Below the pieces are notes generated by a model. That model was not told the origin of the DNA. It was given only the letters and a program-made list of their open reading frames with translations, and made no database searches. Positions 53,958 to 63,437 of a DNA stretch of 64,000 bases are shown here, piece after piece. How positions within the stretch are numbered: position 1 is the stretch's first letter; each line of letters opens with the position of its first letter. The stretch covers positions 3,034,501-3,098,500 of the forward strand of contig NZ_CP090953.1 in the NCBI RefSeq assembly GCF_021513175.1. The letters are read 5' to 3'. A program made the position numbers and the translations under genes. Source of the DNA: Sphingomonas sp. S2-65 (GTDB taxonomy: Bacteria > Pseudomonadota > Alphaproteobacteria > Sphingomonadales > Sphingomonadaceae).

Positions 53958-55268
53958 TCATCGGGTCAGATCCAGGCGCGCCTTGTCGGCGTAGCCGGTG
54001 TAAGGCGAGGTCAGCACCTTCTCGCCGCGATCGAGCCCTTCGAGCACTTCGATGAAATCGGCGTTGCGGCGGCCCAGCCGCACCGGGCGCTTCACGGCGG
54101 AGCGGCCGTCCGGTGCCACCACGAAGATCCAGCTGCCGCCGGTCTCGTTGTAGAAGGCGCCGTTCGGCACGAGCAGCGCAGGCGCCGGGTCGCCGAGCGT
54201 CAAGCGCGCCTGCATCGTCTGACCACGCTGGAGCTGTCCCGGCTCGGCGCCGAGAAATTGCAGGTCGAGCTGGAACTGGCCATTCTGGACCTGGGGATAG
54301 ATCTTGGCGACGCGCGCCTGGTAGCGCTTGCCCGCCCAGTCGATCGCCGCGGTCTGGCCAAGCTGGACCCGCCCGAGATAATATTCGTCGACGCCGGCGA
54401 TCAGCTTGTTGCGGCCCGGGCTGTCGATCTGCCCGACGCGCTCGCCGCGCTGAAGCGACTGGCCGACCTGTACCGAGAAGCCGGAGAGCTGCCCCGTGAC
54501 GGGCGCACGCAGCTGAAGCGCGTCGAGGTTGGCGCGCGCGATCGAGAGGCCCGACTGCATCGACTGTGCCGCCGCCTGTTGCTGCGAAAGCTGGCTGGTC
54601 TGAAGGCGGGCATCGGTCGCCTGGCTGCGCTTGAGCGCGGCGAGCCGGCGCTGCTGGTAGCGATAGTCGGCAGCCGTGTCGTCGAACTGCTTGGCAGTGA
54701 CGAAGCCGCGCGTGGCGAGCGGGCGCTCGCGCTCATATTGGCGGCGCGCCTTGTCCAGCGCGAGATCGGCCTCGAGTACCGCGCGTTCGTTGGTCAGGCG
54801 CGTCTGAGCCAGCGCCAGTTCCTGGCTGCGCATGTTGTTGATCTGCTGCTCGACCTCGGTCTGGCGAGCCAGAGTCGAAAGCTGGAGCTCGGCGTTGGAC
54901 AGCAGCGCGATCGGCTGGTCCTTGGCCACGTTGGCGCCATCCTCGACCAGCATCTTTTCGACCCGGCCGCCTTCGACCGCGTCGATATAGACGGTGAGCA
55001 ATGGCGTCACCCGCGCGCGCAATGGAATGAAGTCGTCGAAGGTGCCGCGCGTGACGGTGGACACCGTGACATGCTGGGCATCCACGGTCTGGCTGTCGTT
55101 CGCCGGTGCGAACCACCAGAACAGCGCCGCCGCGATCAGCAGCGCCGCGCCGGCGATCCCCGCCTTGACCCAAAGCGGCCAGCGGTTCGAGGGCACAGCC
55201 GCATCCATGCCCTTGCCGGTCACCGGGCGGTCGCCGGTGCTTGTCTGATCCATGCGAACCACGCCCAT
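53958..55268 (-). CDS. Periplasmic adaptor (membrane-fusion protein, HlyD/MacA type)
   Basis: A 436-residue adaptor anchored by one N-terminal helix ([20 protein letters not shown]). A barrel and lipoyl half ([20 protein letters not shown]) leads into a long coiled coil rich in Gln/Arg/Leu ([40 protein letters not shown]), then the second lipoyl half ([20 protein letters not shown]) and a beta barrel. It should join the ABC permeases to an outer-membrane channel encoded elsewhere. The start at 55268 is chosen because it lies only 2 bp after the stop of the small upstream gene; ATG 55253 is possible. Confidence 0.9.
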   Translation of the reverse strand: MGVVRMDQTSTGDRPVTGKGMDAAVPSNRWPLWVKAGIAGAALLIAAALFWWFAPANDSQTVDAQHVTVSTVTRGTFDDFIPLRARVTPLLTVYIDAVEGGRVEKMLVEDGANVAKDQPIALLSNAELQLSTLARQTEVEQQINNMRSQELALAQTRLTNERAVLEADLALDKARRQYERERPLATRGFVTAKQFDDTAADYRYQQRRLAALKRSQATDARLQTSQLSQQQAAAQSMQSGLSIARANLDALQLRAPVTGQLSGFSVQVGQSLQRGERVGQIDSPGRNKLIAGVDEYYLGRVQLGQTAAIDWAGKRYQARVAKIYPQVQNGQFQLDLQFLGAEPGQLQRGQTMQARLTLGDPAPALLVPNGAFYNETGGSWIFVVAPDGRSAVKRPVRLGRRNADFIEVLEGLDRGEKVLTSPYTGYADKARLDLTR

Positions 55269-55270
55269 GC

Positions 55271-55543
55271 TCACAGCTTCAGCAATCCGCGTGCCAGCGC
55301 CGCCACAGGTGCCCCGAGTGTCCCGGGGGCGGAACAACTGTCCGGATCCGGACAAAGGTGTTCGGAATCGAACACGATGCGCACCGTGGCGAAGCCGACG
55401 CGCAACACCGCCTGGCTGCTGCCGCCGCCCTTCACGTCGAGTTCGAGCGCCAGCGGGGCGGGCGGTGCCACGGCGATCGCGCTGGCCGCCGCAAGGGCGA
55501 TCAGCAGGAGCTTTGCTTGAGACATGGACGATCGGCGAGACAT
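55271..55543 (-). CDS. Small exported protein with a Cys pair, unknown function
   Basis: A 90-residue protein at the head of the ABC operon. It has a signal-peptide-like N-terminus ([19 protein letters not shown]) and then a short mature part with [18 protein letters not shown] and a distinctive [13 protein letters not shown], where the two Cys six residues apart could close a disulfide loop. No family is recognised. ATG 55543 follows AGGAAGG, and a sigma-54 promoter fits 17 bp upstream; ATG 55525 is also in frame. Being first in the operon, it could be a small periplasmic subunit, a sensor partner or a transported substrate. Confidence 0.65.
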   Translation of the reverse strand: MSRRSSMSQAKLLLIALAAASAIAVAPPAPLALELDVKGGGSSQAVLRVGFATVRIVFDSEHLCPDPDSCSAPGTLGAPVAALARGLLKL

Positions 55544-55571
55544 GAAAAACACCTTCCTGCCCGATACAGGA

Positions 55572-55586
55572 GCATGAGCCGTGCCA
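55572..55586 (-). promoter_or_regulatory. Sigma-54 promoter of ABC operon
   Basis: Read on the minus strand: TGGCACG-GCTC-ATGC, matching TGGCACG-N4-TTGC except for one T. The -24 GG and -12 GC are exactly spaced. The predicted start (about 55560) leaves a short leader with AGGAAGG before ATG 55543. Confidence 0.75.
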
Positions 55587-55598
55587 AGTCGATCGGAG

Positions 55599-55613
55599 TG
55601 GCACGCGATTTGA
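55599..55613 (+). promoter_or_regulatory. Sigma-54-like promoter facing the regulator gene
   Basis: TGGCACG-CGAT-TTGA matches the consensus except the final C. It predicts a start near 55625, some 40 bp before the regulator ATG, and would make the regulator autoinducing. It is weaker than the opposite promoter. Confidence 0.5.
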
Positions 55614-55663
55614 TTGTCCCCGTACCGACGGTCACAGTAGCAGGGCTGTCGGGAGCGGGGTGG

Positions 55664-57052
55664 ATGATGGCGAGCAAGCCGGAATACGGGTTTTGCGTGG
55701 TAATCGACGACGACGAGGACATCCTCGTGGCGTCGCAATTGCTGTTGCGGCGGCTGTTCGCGGAGGTTGCGACCGCACGGACACCGGATGAGGCATTGCC
55801 GTTGATCCGCGCGCATATGCCCGACGTGGTGCTGCTGGACGCCAATTTCGCGCGGGGAGCGACCGACGCGGCGGAGGGGCTCGCCTGGCTCGACAGGCTG
55901 CTCGCCACCGACCCCGAAATGGTGGTGGTGATGATCACCGCCCATGCCGGCATCCAGGTGGCAGTCGCCGCGATGAAGCGGGGCGCGACCGATTTCGTGT
56001 CCAAGCCCTGGTCGAACGACAGGTTGCTGGCGACGGTGCGCACCGCCGCGGCGCTGCGCCGCTCGCGGGTCGCCGCCGGACGGGGTGGTGCATCGCCCCC
56101 GGCCGCCGGGCCGGCGAGTTCCACGCTGCTAGGCCAGTCGCCGGCGATGGCGCGGGTGCACTCGCTGATCGCGCGTGCGGGTCCGACCGACGCCAATGTG
56201 CTGGTGCTGGGGGAGAATGGAACCGGGAAGGAGCTGGTCGCCCGCGAGCTTCACCGCCAGTCGCTGCGCGCGGACAAGGTGATGCTGACCGTCGACCTCG
56301 GCGCGGTGTCCGAGGAACTGATCGATTCCGAACTGTTCGGGCATGTGAAGGGCGCGTTCACCGACGCCCGCGCCGATCGGGTCGGGCGTATCCAGGCCGC
56401 GGACGGCGGCACGCTGTTCCTGGACGAAATCGGCAACCTGCCGCTGCGGCTGCAACCCAAGCTGCTGACCGCGCTGGAGCAGCGCCAGGTCACGCCGGTC
56501 GGCGCGAACAAGCCGGTGCCGGTGGACATCCGCGTGATAGCCGCCACCAACCTGCCGCCCGAGAAGCTGCGCAGCGAAGCGCATTTCAGGCAGGACCTGC
56601 TGTTCCGGCTGAACACGATCGAGATCGACCTGCCGCCGCTGCGGAGCCGGCCCGAAGATCTGCCCGAGCTGATCGGCCACTATCTCGACCATTATGCCAA
56701 GCGGTACGGGCGCGCGGTGCCGAAGCTAAGCGCGGCGGCGGAGCGCGCGCTGCTCACGCATGACTGGCCCGGCAATGTCCGCGCGCTGCGCCATGCGCTG
56801 GAACGCGCCGTGATCCTGGCGCGGGAGGACCATCCGCTGGAGCCGGAGGATTTCGCGCTGGTCGCGGCGGTGCCACGGGTTTCCGCGCCGGTGAGCGCAC
56901 CGCCTCCCGATGACCTCAATCTGGACCGGGTCGAGCGCAGGCTGGTCGAGGAAGCGCTGCGAAAGCACGGCTACAACATCTCGCTCGCCGCCGCCGAACT
57001 CGGGCTGTCGCGGGCGGCGCTTTACCGCCGGATGGAAAAGCATGGGCTTTGA
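55664..57052 (+). CDS. Sigma-54-dependent response regulator (NtrC family)
   Basis: A 462-residue activator. The receiver domain (residues 8-125) has the acidic pocket VVIDDDED, phosphoacceptor Asp in VVLLDANFARG, Thr in VVMITAHAG and Lys in FVSKPW. The AAA+ domain follows: Walker A LGENGTGKELVAREL, sigma-54 contact loop GAFTDA (canonical GAFTGA, with Asp for the second Gly), Walker B GGTLFLDEIGNLP. The C-terminal Fis-type helix-turn-helix is NISLAAAELGLSRAALYRRM. GGGAG is suitably placed for ATG 55664. The gene overlaps the histidine kinase by 11 bases and faces away from the ABC operon, which it should activate. Confidence 0.96.
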   Translation: MMASKPEYGFCVVIDDDEDILVASQLLLRRLFAEVATARTPDEALPLIRAHMPDVVLLDANFARGATDAAEGLAWLDRLLATDPEMVVVMITAHAGIQVAVAAMKRGATDFVSKPWSNDRLLATVRTAAALRRSRVAAGRGGASPPAAGPASSTLLGQSPAMARVHSLIARAGPTDANVLVLGENGTGKELVARELHRQSLRADKVMLTVDLGAVSEELIDSELFGHVKGAFTDARADRVGRIQAADGGTLFLDEIGNLPLRLQPKLLTALEQRQVTPVGANKPVPVDIRVIAATNLPPEKLRSEAHFRQDLLFRLNTIEIDLPPLRSRPEDLPELIGHYLDHYAKRYGRAVPKLSAAAERALLTHDWPGNVRALRHALERAVILAREDHPLEPEDFALVAAVPRVSAPVSAPPPDDLNLDRVERRLVEEALRKHGYNISLAAAELGLSRAALYRRMEKHGL

Positions 57053-58358
57053 CCGGCGCTTCACCGCCGGGCTGATCGGCTGGATCGTCGCGCTCGGCGT
57101 GGCGGTGCTCGCGCTGGGGGCCGCGCTTCTGACTCCAGGGCTGGGAGCGGCGCGTGTCGTCGCGCTGGGGCTCGCCGCCGGAGCCTTTGCCGGGCTGTGG
57201 CGGCACGTGACGCGCACCAACCGTGCCGTAGCCCGCTTCGTCGAGGCACTGCGCTTCAACGACATCTCGCTGCGGTTCGATGCGGCGTCGGGCGCAGGCT
57301 TTGGCCAATTGTCCGGCGCGCTCAACGACGCGATGGCGCGGTTCGGTTCCGAGCAGAACCGGCTTACCGGCGAACTGCGCTATGTCGAAGCGCTGGTCGA
57401 CGACATGCCCGTCGCCGTGCTGACGATCGACGCGCGCGGGCAGGTCACCCTGGCCAACAAGGCGGCGCGGCGGCTGTTCGCGGCGGGCGGTACCACCGCG
57501 GACAGCTTCGCCGCCTATGGCGCCACCTTTGCCAAGCGGCTGGCCAGCGAGTCCAACCAGGACGAACTGATGATCAACGTGATCGACGGACGTCCGCAGC
57601 GGGTGCTGGTACGCTCCACGTCGCTGGATCGGCTGGGCCATCGCACCCGCGTGGTCACGGTGCAGCCGCTCGGCGGGACGCTCGACACTGTCGAGATGGC
57701 GGCGCAGACCGACCTTGTGCGAGTGCTCACGCACGAGATTTTGAACTCGCTCACCCCGGTGACGTCGCTCGCGGCGACTGCGGACGAATTGTTGGCCGGT
57801 GCCGACCTGAACGACCCGCGGATCGGCGATGCGCGCCTGGCGGTGGCCACGCTGGCACGCCGCGCGGCTGGGCTCGGCAACTTCATCGAGGCATATCGCG
57901 CAGTGGCGCGGACGCCGGAGATCAAGCGGGTTTCGTTTGCCGCCCATGCCTGGGCCGGCGAACTCGCCCGCTTGTTCGCGGCGCAATCCCCCGACATCCC
58001 GCTATTGGTGGACGTGCCCGAATCGCTGGTGCTGGAGGGCGATCCGGATCTGTTGGCGCAGGTGCTGATCAACCTGTTGCGCAACGGTGCCCAGGCGGTG
58101 CGGGATGCCGATAGGGCGCCGTGCCTCGTGCTTCGCATCCTGGACGACCGGCACGGCACTGCGATCGAAGTCGAGGACAATGGCCCGGGCATTCCGGAGA
58201 GCCTGCGCCAGGACATATTCCTGCCCTTCTTCACCACGCGGACGACCGGAACCGGGGTTGGGCTCAACTTGGCGCGGCAGATCGTCGTCGCCCATGGCGG
58301 GACGATCGACGTCACCGATGCGCCCGGAGGCGGTGCGCTGTTTCGAATACTGCTCTAG
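57042..58358 (+). CDS. Sensor histidine kinase
   Basis: A 438-residue kinase and partner of the preceding regulator. Two N-terminal helices (LIGWIVALGVAVLALGAALL; VVALGLAAGAFAGLWRHV) lie almost back to back, so there is hardly any periplasmic sensor; sensing is probably in the membrane or the PAS-like region (YVEALVDDMPVAVLTIDARG). The phospho-accepting His is in LTHEILNSLTPVTS. The ATPase has an N box (LINLLRNGAQAV), G1 (VEDNGPGIP), the F box (FLPFFTTRTTGTGVGLNLAR) and the last glycine strand. Kinases with near-absent periplasmic parts are often intramembrane sensors linked to ABC exporters, which fits this locus. Confidence 0.93.
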   Translation: MGFDRRFTAGLIGWIVALGVAVLALGAALLTPGLGAARVVALGLAAGAFAGLWRHVTRTNRAVARFVEALRFNDISLRFDAASGAGFGQLSGALNDAMARFGSEQNRLTGELRYVEALVDDMPVAVLTIDARGQVTLANKAARRLFAAGGTTADSFAAYGATFAKRLASESNQDELMINVIDGRPQRVLVRSTSLDRLGHRTRVVTVQPLGGTLDTVEMAAQTDLVRVLTHEILNSLTPVTSLAATADELLAGADLNDPRIGDARLAVATLARRAAGLGNFIEAYRAVARTPEIKRVSFAAHAWAGELARLFAAQSPDIPLLVDVPESLVLEGDPDLLAQVLINLLRNGAQAVRDADRAPCLVLRILDDRHGTAIEVEDNGPGIPESLRQDIFLPFFTTRTTGTGVGLNLARQIVVAHGGTIDVTDAPGGGALFRILL

Positions 58359-58418
58359 CGGGCGCGTGGGCGGTGCACGTCGGCTTCCAAGAGCGTTCCT
58401 GCTGACAGCGTAACGAAA

Positions 58419-58436
58419 CCGTCATCGATCTGACGC
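58419..58436 (+). promoter_or_regulatory. Candidate Pho box before receptor-phytase operon
   Basis: CCGTCAT-cgat-CTGACGC: two 7-mers 11 bp apart, the first matching the PhoB repeat CTGTCAT at 6 of 7 and the second at 4 of 7. It lies 73 bp before the receptor ATG, a suitable place for a phosphate-starvation promoter. Confidence 0.35.
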
Positions 58437-58508
58437 GATACCGCAACGCGGATCACCCCATGTCGTCACACGAGCCCCCTAGGTGCACCGCGACAACAGG
58501 GGGACTTC

Positions 58509-61301
58509 ATGACGAGCCGTATTCTTCGTCCGTTCGCGGGCGCGAGCGCGATTGCGCTGACGTTTGCGCTTGCCGCGCCAGCCACGGCTCAGGACACCGG
58601 CAACACGCCCGCCACGGCGCAGAGCGTCGCGGACGCGGTGGATGGTGAGCTCGTGGTGACCGGCACGCGTCCGATCGCCGAGGCCGAAGCGACCGCGCTG
58701 CGGGTGCAGCAGAATTCGGATTCGCTGGTCGCGGTGGCCGCGGCGGACGGCGTCGGGCGCCTGCCCGATCAGAACATCGCCCAGGCGGCCAGCCGCCTGC
58801 CCGGCGTTGCGGTCGAGCGCGACCAGGGGCAGGCCCGCTACATCTCGCTGCGCGGCGCGCCCAATTACTGGACCACGCTGTCGTTCGACGGGATCAACGT
58901 GGTGAGCCCGGAAGGCCGCGACGCGCGGTTCGATTCGATCCCCTCGGCGATCGCGTCGCAGATCATCGTATCCAAGGCAGTCACGCCGGAGATGCCGGGC
59001 GAGACCGTGGCGGGCAACGTCAACGTCATCACCCGGTCCGCCTTCGACTATGCCGGGCTGCGCATCGCGACCAAGCTGGGCGCGGGCATCGCCGAACTGG
59101 GCGACCGCAAGCAATATGAAGCGTCCGCGGTGGTCTCCGACCGGTTCGCGGTCGGCGGCGGCGAAGTGGGTGTGCTGGTGTCGGGCAGCTTCTACGAGCG
59201 CGCGATGATCACCGACAATTTCGAGAACGACTATGAGCGCGTGGCGCAGGACCAGCGCCCCGGCGGCCAGACTCGCTTCTGGGTACATGAGACCGAAAAC
59301 AAGCTGTACCGCCTGACCCGCCGCAACTGGTCGGCCTCGGGCCGGCTGGATTGGCACCCGGATTCGGACAACCAGATCTCGCTGCGGTCGATCTACACGA
59401 CTTTCTCCGATGACGAGGCGCGCGACAATTTCCGGTTCGACCTGGACGACCGCCAGGGCGATCTGGTCGCCAACCCCGCCGCCTGCGCCACGGCGGTGAA
59501 CCCGACCCCGGCCACCAGCGGCTATGCCGATGTCTGTGTCGGCAACACGCCGCAGGTCGGCACGATCTATGGCATCGACATCCGCCAGCGCTCCACGCTA
59601 CGGGCGTTCCGCCAATCGATCTTCACCAACACGCTGGCGGGCGATCATGATTTCGCCGAGGGCTGGCATCTCGCCTGGCTGGGCAATTACACGCTGTCGA
59701 CCGACGACCGCTCGGTGGTCGGCGAAGCATCGTGGGACAGCCCGAGCACGCGCACGCTGCGCCCGACGGTCGCCTATGACTTCAGCGATCCCAATCACGC
59801 GCGGCTGCGGCTGTTCCGCACCAACCAGTTGAGCGGCCCCACGCGCTTCCAGGCCGGCGCCGAGACGCGCGACATCAACGCGTTCGCACGCGCGCCGTCT
59901 TCGTTCACCGTGCTCGACGCGGTCGACAAGACCAAGGCCTATACCGGCAAGATCGTGCTATCGAACGAGACCCAGCTGCTGGGCGGCGAAGCGATCCTGA
60001 AGGCGGGCTTCCAGTTCGACCAGCGCACCAAGGTGGCCGACGAGGCGCAGATCGCGCTCAGCACCGCGGCGCAATTCGCCACGATCGGCCTGCCGCAAAG
60101 CTATGCGCAGTTTCAGACCGACGAACCATTCCAGGGCAAGATCCCGCTGGGCTATGACTTCGGCTATTTCGACACCGGCAAGATGCGCCAGGTGTCCGAC
60201 GCCGCGCGCGACAATTTCGCGTTCGTCCCCAACACCGCGAACAATTACGATGTGCGCGAGCGGGTCTATGCCGGGTTCGTGATGGGCACGCTCAATTACG
60301 ACTGGGGTTCGATCCTGGGCGGCGTCCGCGTCGAGCACATCACCAACCGCGGCATCGCCGACGCGACCATCGGCGCGACCACCGGGCGAGTGACGGCGGA
60401 GTCGAGCCAGACGCTCGCTTTCCCCAGCCTCCACCTCAACTTCGACCTGGACGACACCAAGAAGCTGCGCCTGTCGTTCAACTCGGGTGCGGCGCGGGCC
60501 GACTATGACCAGCTTCGCCCGAACGTGGTGGTGAACGACAGCAACCAGTCGATCTCCGGCGGCAACCCGGCGGTGAAGCCGGAACGCGCCTACGGCATCG
60601 ACAGCTATTTCGAATGGTATCTGCGCCCTCAGGGCTATCTGATGATCGGCGCCTTCTACAAGGAAGTGAAGGATGTGCTGTATCGCCAGACGCGCACCTT
60701 CGGCTCGAGCGCGCTGGACAGCAACGGCATCGACCGGTCATCCTATGTCTATTCGGGCATCACCAATGGCGGCGATGGCCGCGTGTTCGGCATGGAAGCC
60801 GCCGCGCAGCTGCAGCTCGAACCCTGGGTCGATGGCTGGCTGGGCGGCTTCGGCATCTCCGCCAACGTCACGCTGAACGACAGCGAGATCACCAAGCCGG
60901 GGATCGGCACCGTTCCGGCGCGCAAGGTGCGGCTGCCCGGCACGTCGGACCTGGTCTATAATATCGGCGGCTATTACGAGAAATACGGGCTGTCGCTGCG
61001 GGTGCAGTATCAGCGCCGCAGCACCTGGCTGGACGGCATCGCCGACGATCTGACGGATGCCGGCGATACCTATTGGGCGGCGGACGATGAGATGGACATT
61101 TCGGCGCGCTATGCGATCTCGCCGACCGTGGAGATCTTCGCCGATGCCCAGAACGTGCTCAACCAGCCGGGCCGCCGCTATGCCGAGCCGGGCAACCTGC
61201 TGAGCGCTACCGGCACCCCGACGGCGCGCATCGACAGCCAGACGATCGAGTGGGAGCGCTTCGGCCGCCGCTACTCGGCCGGCTTCCGCGTGACCTTCTG
61301 A
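58509..61301 (+). CDS. TonB-dependent receptor (TIGR01782-like), phytate candidate
   Basis: Outer-membrane receptor of 930 residues. The signal peptide (MTSRILRPFAGASAIALTFA to ATAQ) is followed by the TonB-box region GELVVTGTRPIAE. The plug motif GRLPDQNIAQAASRLPGVAV and ISLRGAPNYWTTLSFDGINV place it in the same sphingomonad subfamily as the arabinose-locus receptor. The final strand is YSAGFRVTF. GGGGG precedes the ATG. Its stop overlaps the phytase start (TGATG), so the two are translationally coupled. The receptor may import phytate or the inositol phosphates the phytase makes; this is by linkage only. Confidence 0.93.
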   Translation: MTSRILRPFAGASAIALTFALAAPATAQDTGNTPATAQSVADAVDGELVVTGTRPIAEAEATALRVQQNSDSLVAVAAADGVGRLPDQNIAQAASRLPGVAVERDQGQARYISLRGAPNYWTTLSFDGINVVSPEGRDARFDSIPSAIASQIIVSKAVTPEMPGETVAGNVNVITRSAFDYAGLRIATKLGAGIAELGDRKQYEASAVVSDRFAVGGGEVGVLVSGSFYERAMITDNFENDYERVAQDQRPGGQTRFWVHETENKLYRLTRRNWSASGRLDWHPDSDNQISLRSIYTTFSDDEARDNFRFDLDDRQGDLVANPAACATAVNPTPATSGYADVCVGNTPQVGTIYGIDIRQRSTLRAFRQSIFTNTLAGDHDFAEGWHLAWLGNYTLSTDDRSVVGEASWDSPSTRTLRPTVAYDFSDPNHARLRLFRTNQLSGPTRFQAGAETRDINAFARAPSSFTVLDAVDKTKAYTGKIVLSNETQLLGGEAILKAGFQFDQRTKVADEAQIALSTAAQFATIGLPQSYAQFQTDEPFQGKIPLGYDFGYFDTGKMRQVSDAARDNFAFVPNTANNYDVRERVYAGFVMGTLNYDWGSILGGVRVEHITNRGIADATIGATTGRVTAESSQTLAFPSLHLNFDLDDTKKLRLSFNSGAARADYDQLRPNVVVNDSNQSISGGNPAVKPERAYGIDSYFEWYLRPQGYLMIGAFYKEVKDVLYRQTRTFGSSALDSNGIDRSSYVYSGITNGGDGRVFGMEAAAQLQLEPWVDGWLGGFGISANVTLNDSEITKPGIGTVPARKVRLPGTSDLVYNIGGYYEKYGLSLRVQYQRRSTWLDGIADDLTDAGDTYWAADDEMDISARYAISPTVEIFADAQNVLNQPGRRYAEPGNLLSATGTPTARIDSQTIEWERFGRRYSAGFRVTF

Positions 61302-62341
61302 TGCGCGGCGTGTTTATCGCGGGCCTGATGGCTCTTGCGGTGGCGGGCTGCGCGACCACCGCGCCTCGGATCGTCCTCGCGCCGGCACCCGCCGTGCAGG
61401 CGCGAGCCGAGACGGCGGCGGTCGCGACGCGGAATGCCGACGCCGCCGATGATCCCGCGATCTGGCGCAACCCGCGCGATCCGGCGGCTAGCCTGATCGT
61501 CGCGACCGACAAGCGGGCGGGCCTGCACGTCTATGGCTTGGGCGGACCCAGCCGCGCCTTCGCACCGGCGGGGCGCGTCAACAATGTCGACCTGCGGGAC
61601 ATGGGCGCGGCAGGCATCATCGTCGCGGCAAGCGATCGCAACGATCCGCTTTCCGCCAAGGTGGCGCTGTACCGGCTCGATCCCGCGACCGCGCAGTTGA
61701 CGGCACTGGCGACGCTGCCGGTGGGTGCGGGCGAGGCCTATGGCATCTGCCTGTACCGCGCGGGCGACCAGCTGTTCGCGTTCAACGTGCTGAAGGACGG
61801 CACCATCCACCAGATGGCGCTGGACCTGAGCGGCTCGGTTCCCACCGGGCGCATCGTCCGCACGATGAAGCTCGCCACACAGTCCGAAGGGTGCGTCGCC
61901 GATGAGCGTACGCACCGTCTGTATGTCGGCGAGGAGGATGTCGGGGTGTGGCGCTTCGACGCGCGCCCGGACGATGCCGTCACCCCTGTTCCGGTGCTCG
62001 CGGCGGACGGCTCGCGGCTGATCGCGGATGTCGAAGGGCTGGCGCTTGCGAGGATCGGCGAGGGCGATGGCGGGTATCTGATCGTCTCCAGCCAGGGGGA
62101 CAATGCGTACACGGTGATCCGGCTGCGCGACGATGCCTATGTTGGCCGCTTCCGTGTCGCGGCGGGCGTGGTCGGCAGCACCGAGGAGACCGATGGCCTG
62201 GAGGTCATGACCGGCGATTTCGGCCCTGAGTTCCCCGCCGGCATGATGGTGGTCCAGGATGGGATGAACGCACCCGCGGCGCAGAACTTCAAGCTGGTGC
62301 GCTGGGATGACATCGCGGCGGTCCTGCATTTGCCGCGCTGA
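61301..62341 (+). CDS. Beta-propeller phytase, lipoprotein
   Basis: A 346-residue enzyme that removes phosphates from phytate in a calcium-dependent way. A lipoprotein signal (MRGVFIAGLMALAVAGC, lipobox VAGC) anchors it to a membrane. Propeller landmarks are ADAADDPAIWRNPRDPAASL, IVATDKRAGLHVYGLGG, VNNVDLRDM, KLATQSEGCVADERTHRLYV and the end AEETDGLEV-like EETDGLEVMTGDFG. Together these match the 3-phytase beta-propeller family (six blades, cation-binding Asp/Glu). It is coupled to the preceding receptor, so the pair forms a small phosphate-scavenging operon. Confidence 0.92.
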   Translation: MRGVFIAGLMALAVAGCATTAPRIVLAPAPAVQARAETAAVATRNADAADDPAIWRNPRDPAASLIVATDKRAGLHVYGLGGPSRAFAPAGRVNNVDLRDMGAAGIIVAASDRNDPLSAKVALYRLDPATAQLTALATLPVGAGEAYGICLYRAGDQLFAFNVLKDGTIHQMALDLSGSVPTGRIVRTMKLATQSEGCVADERTHRLYVGEEDVGVWRFDARPDDAVTPVPVLAADGSRLIADVEGLALARIGEGDGGYLIVSSQGDNAYTVIRLRDDAYVGRFRVAAGVVGSTEETDGLEVMTGDFGPEFPAGMMVVQDGMNAPAAQNFKLVRWDDIAAVLHLPR

Positions 62342-62519
62342 GCGGCGGACGTGCGGGGCTCATCGTCGGGCTGCTGACCACCGGACCGAGGGTTCCTCAC
62401 GCTCCGGCGTCACTCTGCCGGGGAGAGGCAACTTCATCTATCGGTGGTCAAAGCCGAACTCTGCTGGGATCGGGCCGGGCATCGAATAGAGCGGCGGTCC
62501 GATTCCCATAAGGACCGAC

Positions 62520-63437
62520 ATGGCCGATCTCGCGATTTTGTACGAGCACCCGCAATGGTTCGCGCCGCTGTTCGCGGCGCTGGACGCACGCGGCATCGGC
62601 TATTCCGCGCTGCACGCCGATGGGCACGCCTTCGACCCCGCCGAACAAGACACACCTGCTCCGGTCGTCTTCAACCGCATCGCCATGTCGAGCTTCCTCC
62701 GCAGCGGCGAGCATCCGATCTTCTACACCCAGGCCCTGCTGGCGCATTGGCAAGCATGCGGCGCGCGCGTCCTCAACGACGCCGAGGTGCTGGCCGTCGA
62801 TGCGTCGAAGGCGCGGCAGCTGTCGCTGATCGCCGCCCTCGGGCTCAGCGTGCCGGCGACGCGGGTGGTGCACCGGGCCGCCGACATCCCCGCTGCGGCG
62901 CAGGGGCTGCGCTTCCCGATCGTCGTGAAGGCCAATATCGGCGGGTCGGGCGCCGGGATCGTCCGCTATGACAGTGCCGAAGCGCTGGCGGCGGCAGTGG
63001 CGGACGGCATGGTACCCGACAGCATCGACCGCGTGCTGCTGGTGCAGGAATATGTGCCCGCGCGCGGCGGCAAGATCACCCGGATCGAGACGCTGGGAGG
63101 CAAGTTCCTGTATGCGATCGACGTGGACGGTGGCGGTAGTTTCGACCTGTGCCCCGCCGATGTGTGTTTGACCGAGGCGGGCAAGCCAAGCATCACCATC
63201 ACGCGGGCCGAGCCGGAACCGGCACTGATCGAGGCGGCCGAGCGGATCGCGGCGGCGGCGGGGCTCGACGTCGGCGGCGTCGAAGTGATGATCGACGATC
63301 GCGACGGCACCCCACGTTTCTATGACATCAACGCGCTCTCCAACTTCGTCGCCAAGCCGATCGACGTGCTGGGCTGGGACCCGCACGAGCGGCTGGTCGA
63401 CTGGCTGGAAGGCGTGATCCGGGAGACGAAGGCGTGA
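62520..63437 (+). CDS. ATP-grasp-domain ligase, RimK-like
   Basis: A 305-residue cytoplasmic protein of the ATP-grasp superfamily, which joins a carboxylate to an amine (or thiol) through an acyl phosphate. The N-terminal domain starts ADLAILYEHPQWFAPLFAAL; ATP-binding strands are FPIVVKANIGGSGAGIVRYD and VLLVQEYVPARGGKITRIE, and the metal-binding acidic/Asn cluster near the end is VEVMIDDRDGTPRFYDINAL. The layout is most like the RimK/LysX amino-acid ligases, but the substrate is unknown. AAGGA precedes the ATG. Its stop lies within the next gene's GTGA start, so it is coupled to a flavin monooxygenase. Confidence 0.87.
   Translation: MADLAILYEHPQWFAPLFAALDARGIGYSALHADGHAFDPAEQDTPAPVVFNRIAMSSFLRSGEHPIFYTQALLAHWQACGARVLNDAEVLAVDASKARQLSLIAALGLSVPATRVVHRAADIPAAAQGLRFPIVVKANIGGSGAGIVRYDSAEALAAAVADGMVPDSIDRVLLVQEYVPARGGKITRIETLGGKFLYAIDVDGGGSFDLCPADVCLTEAGKPSITITRAEPEPALIEAAERIAAAAGLDVGGVEVMIDDRDGTPRFYDINALSNFVAKPIDVLGWDPHERLVDWLEGVIRETKA

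Noticed and set aside
62390..62440. GC-rich CACGCTCC...GGGGAGAGG stretch before the ATP-grasp gene
   Set aside because: Resembles a fragment of the intergenic repeats but lacks matching arms.
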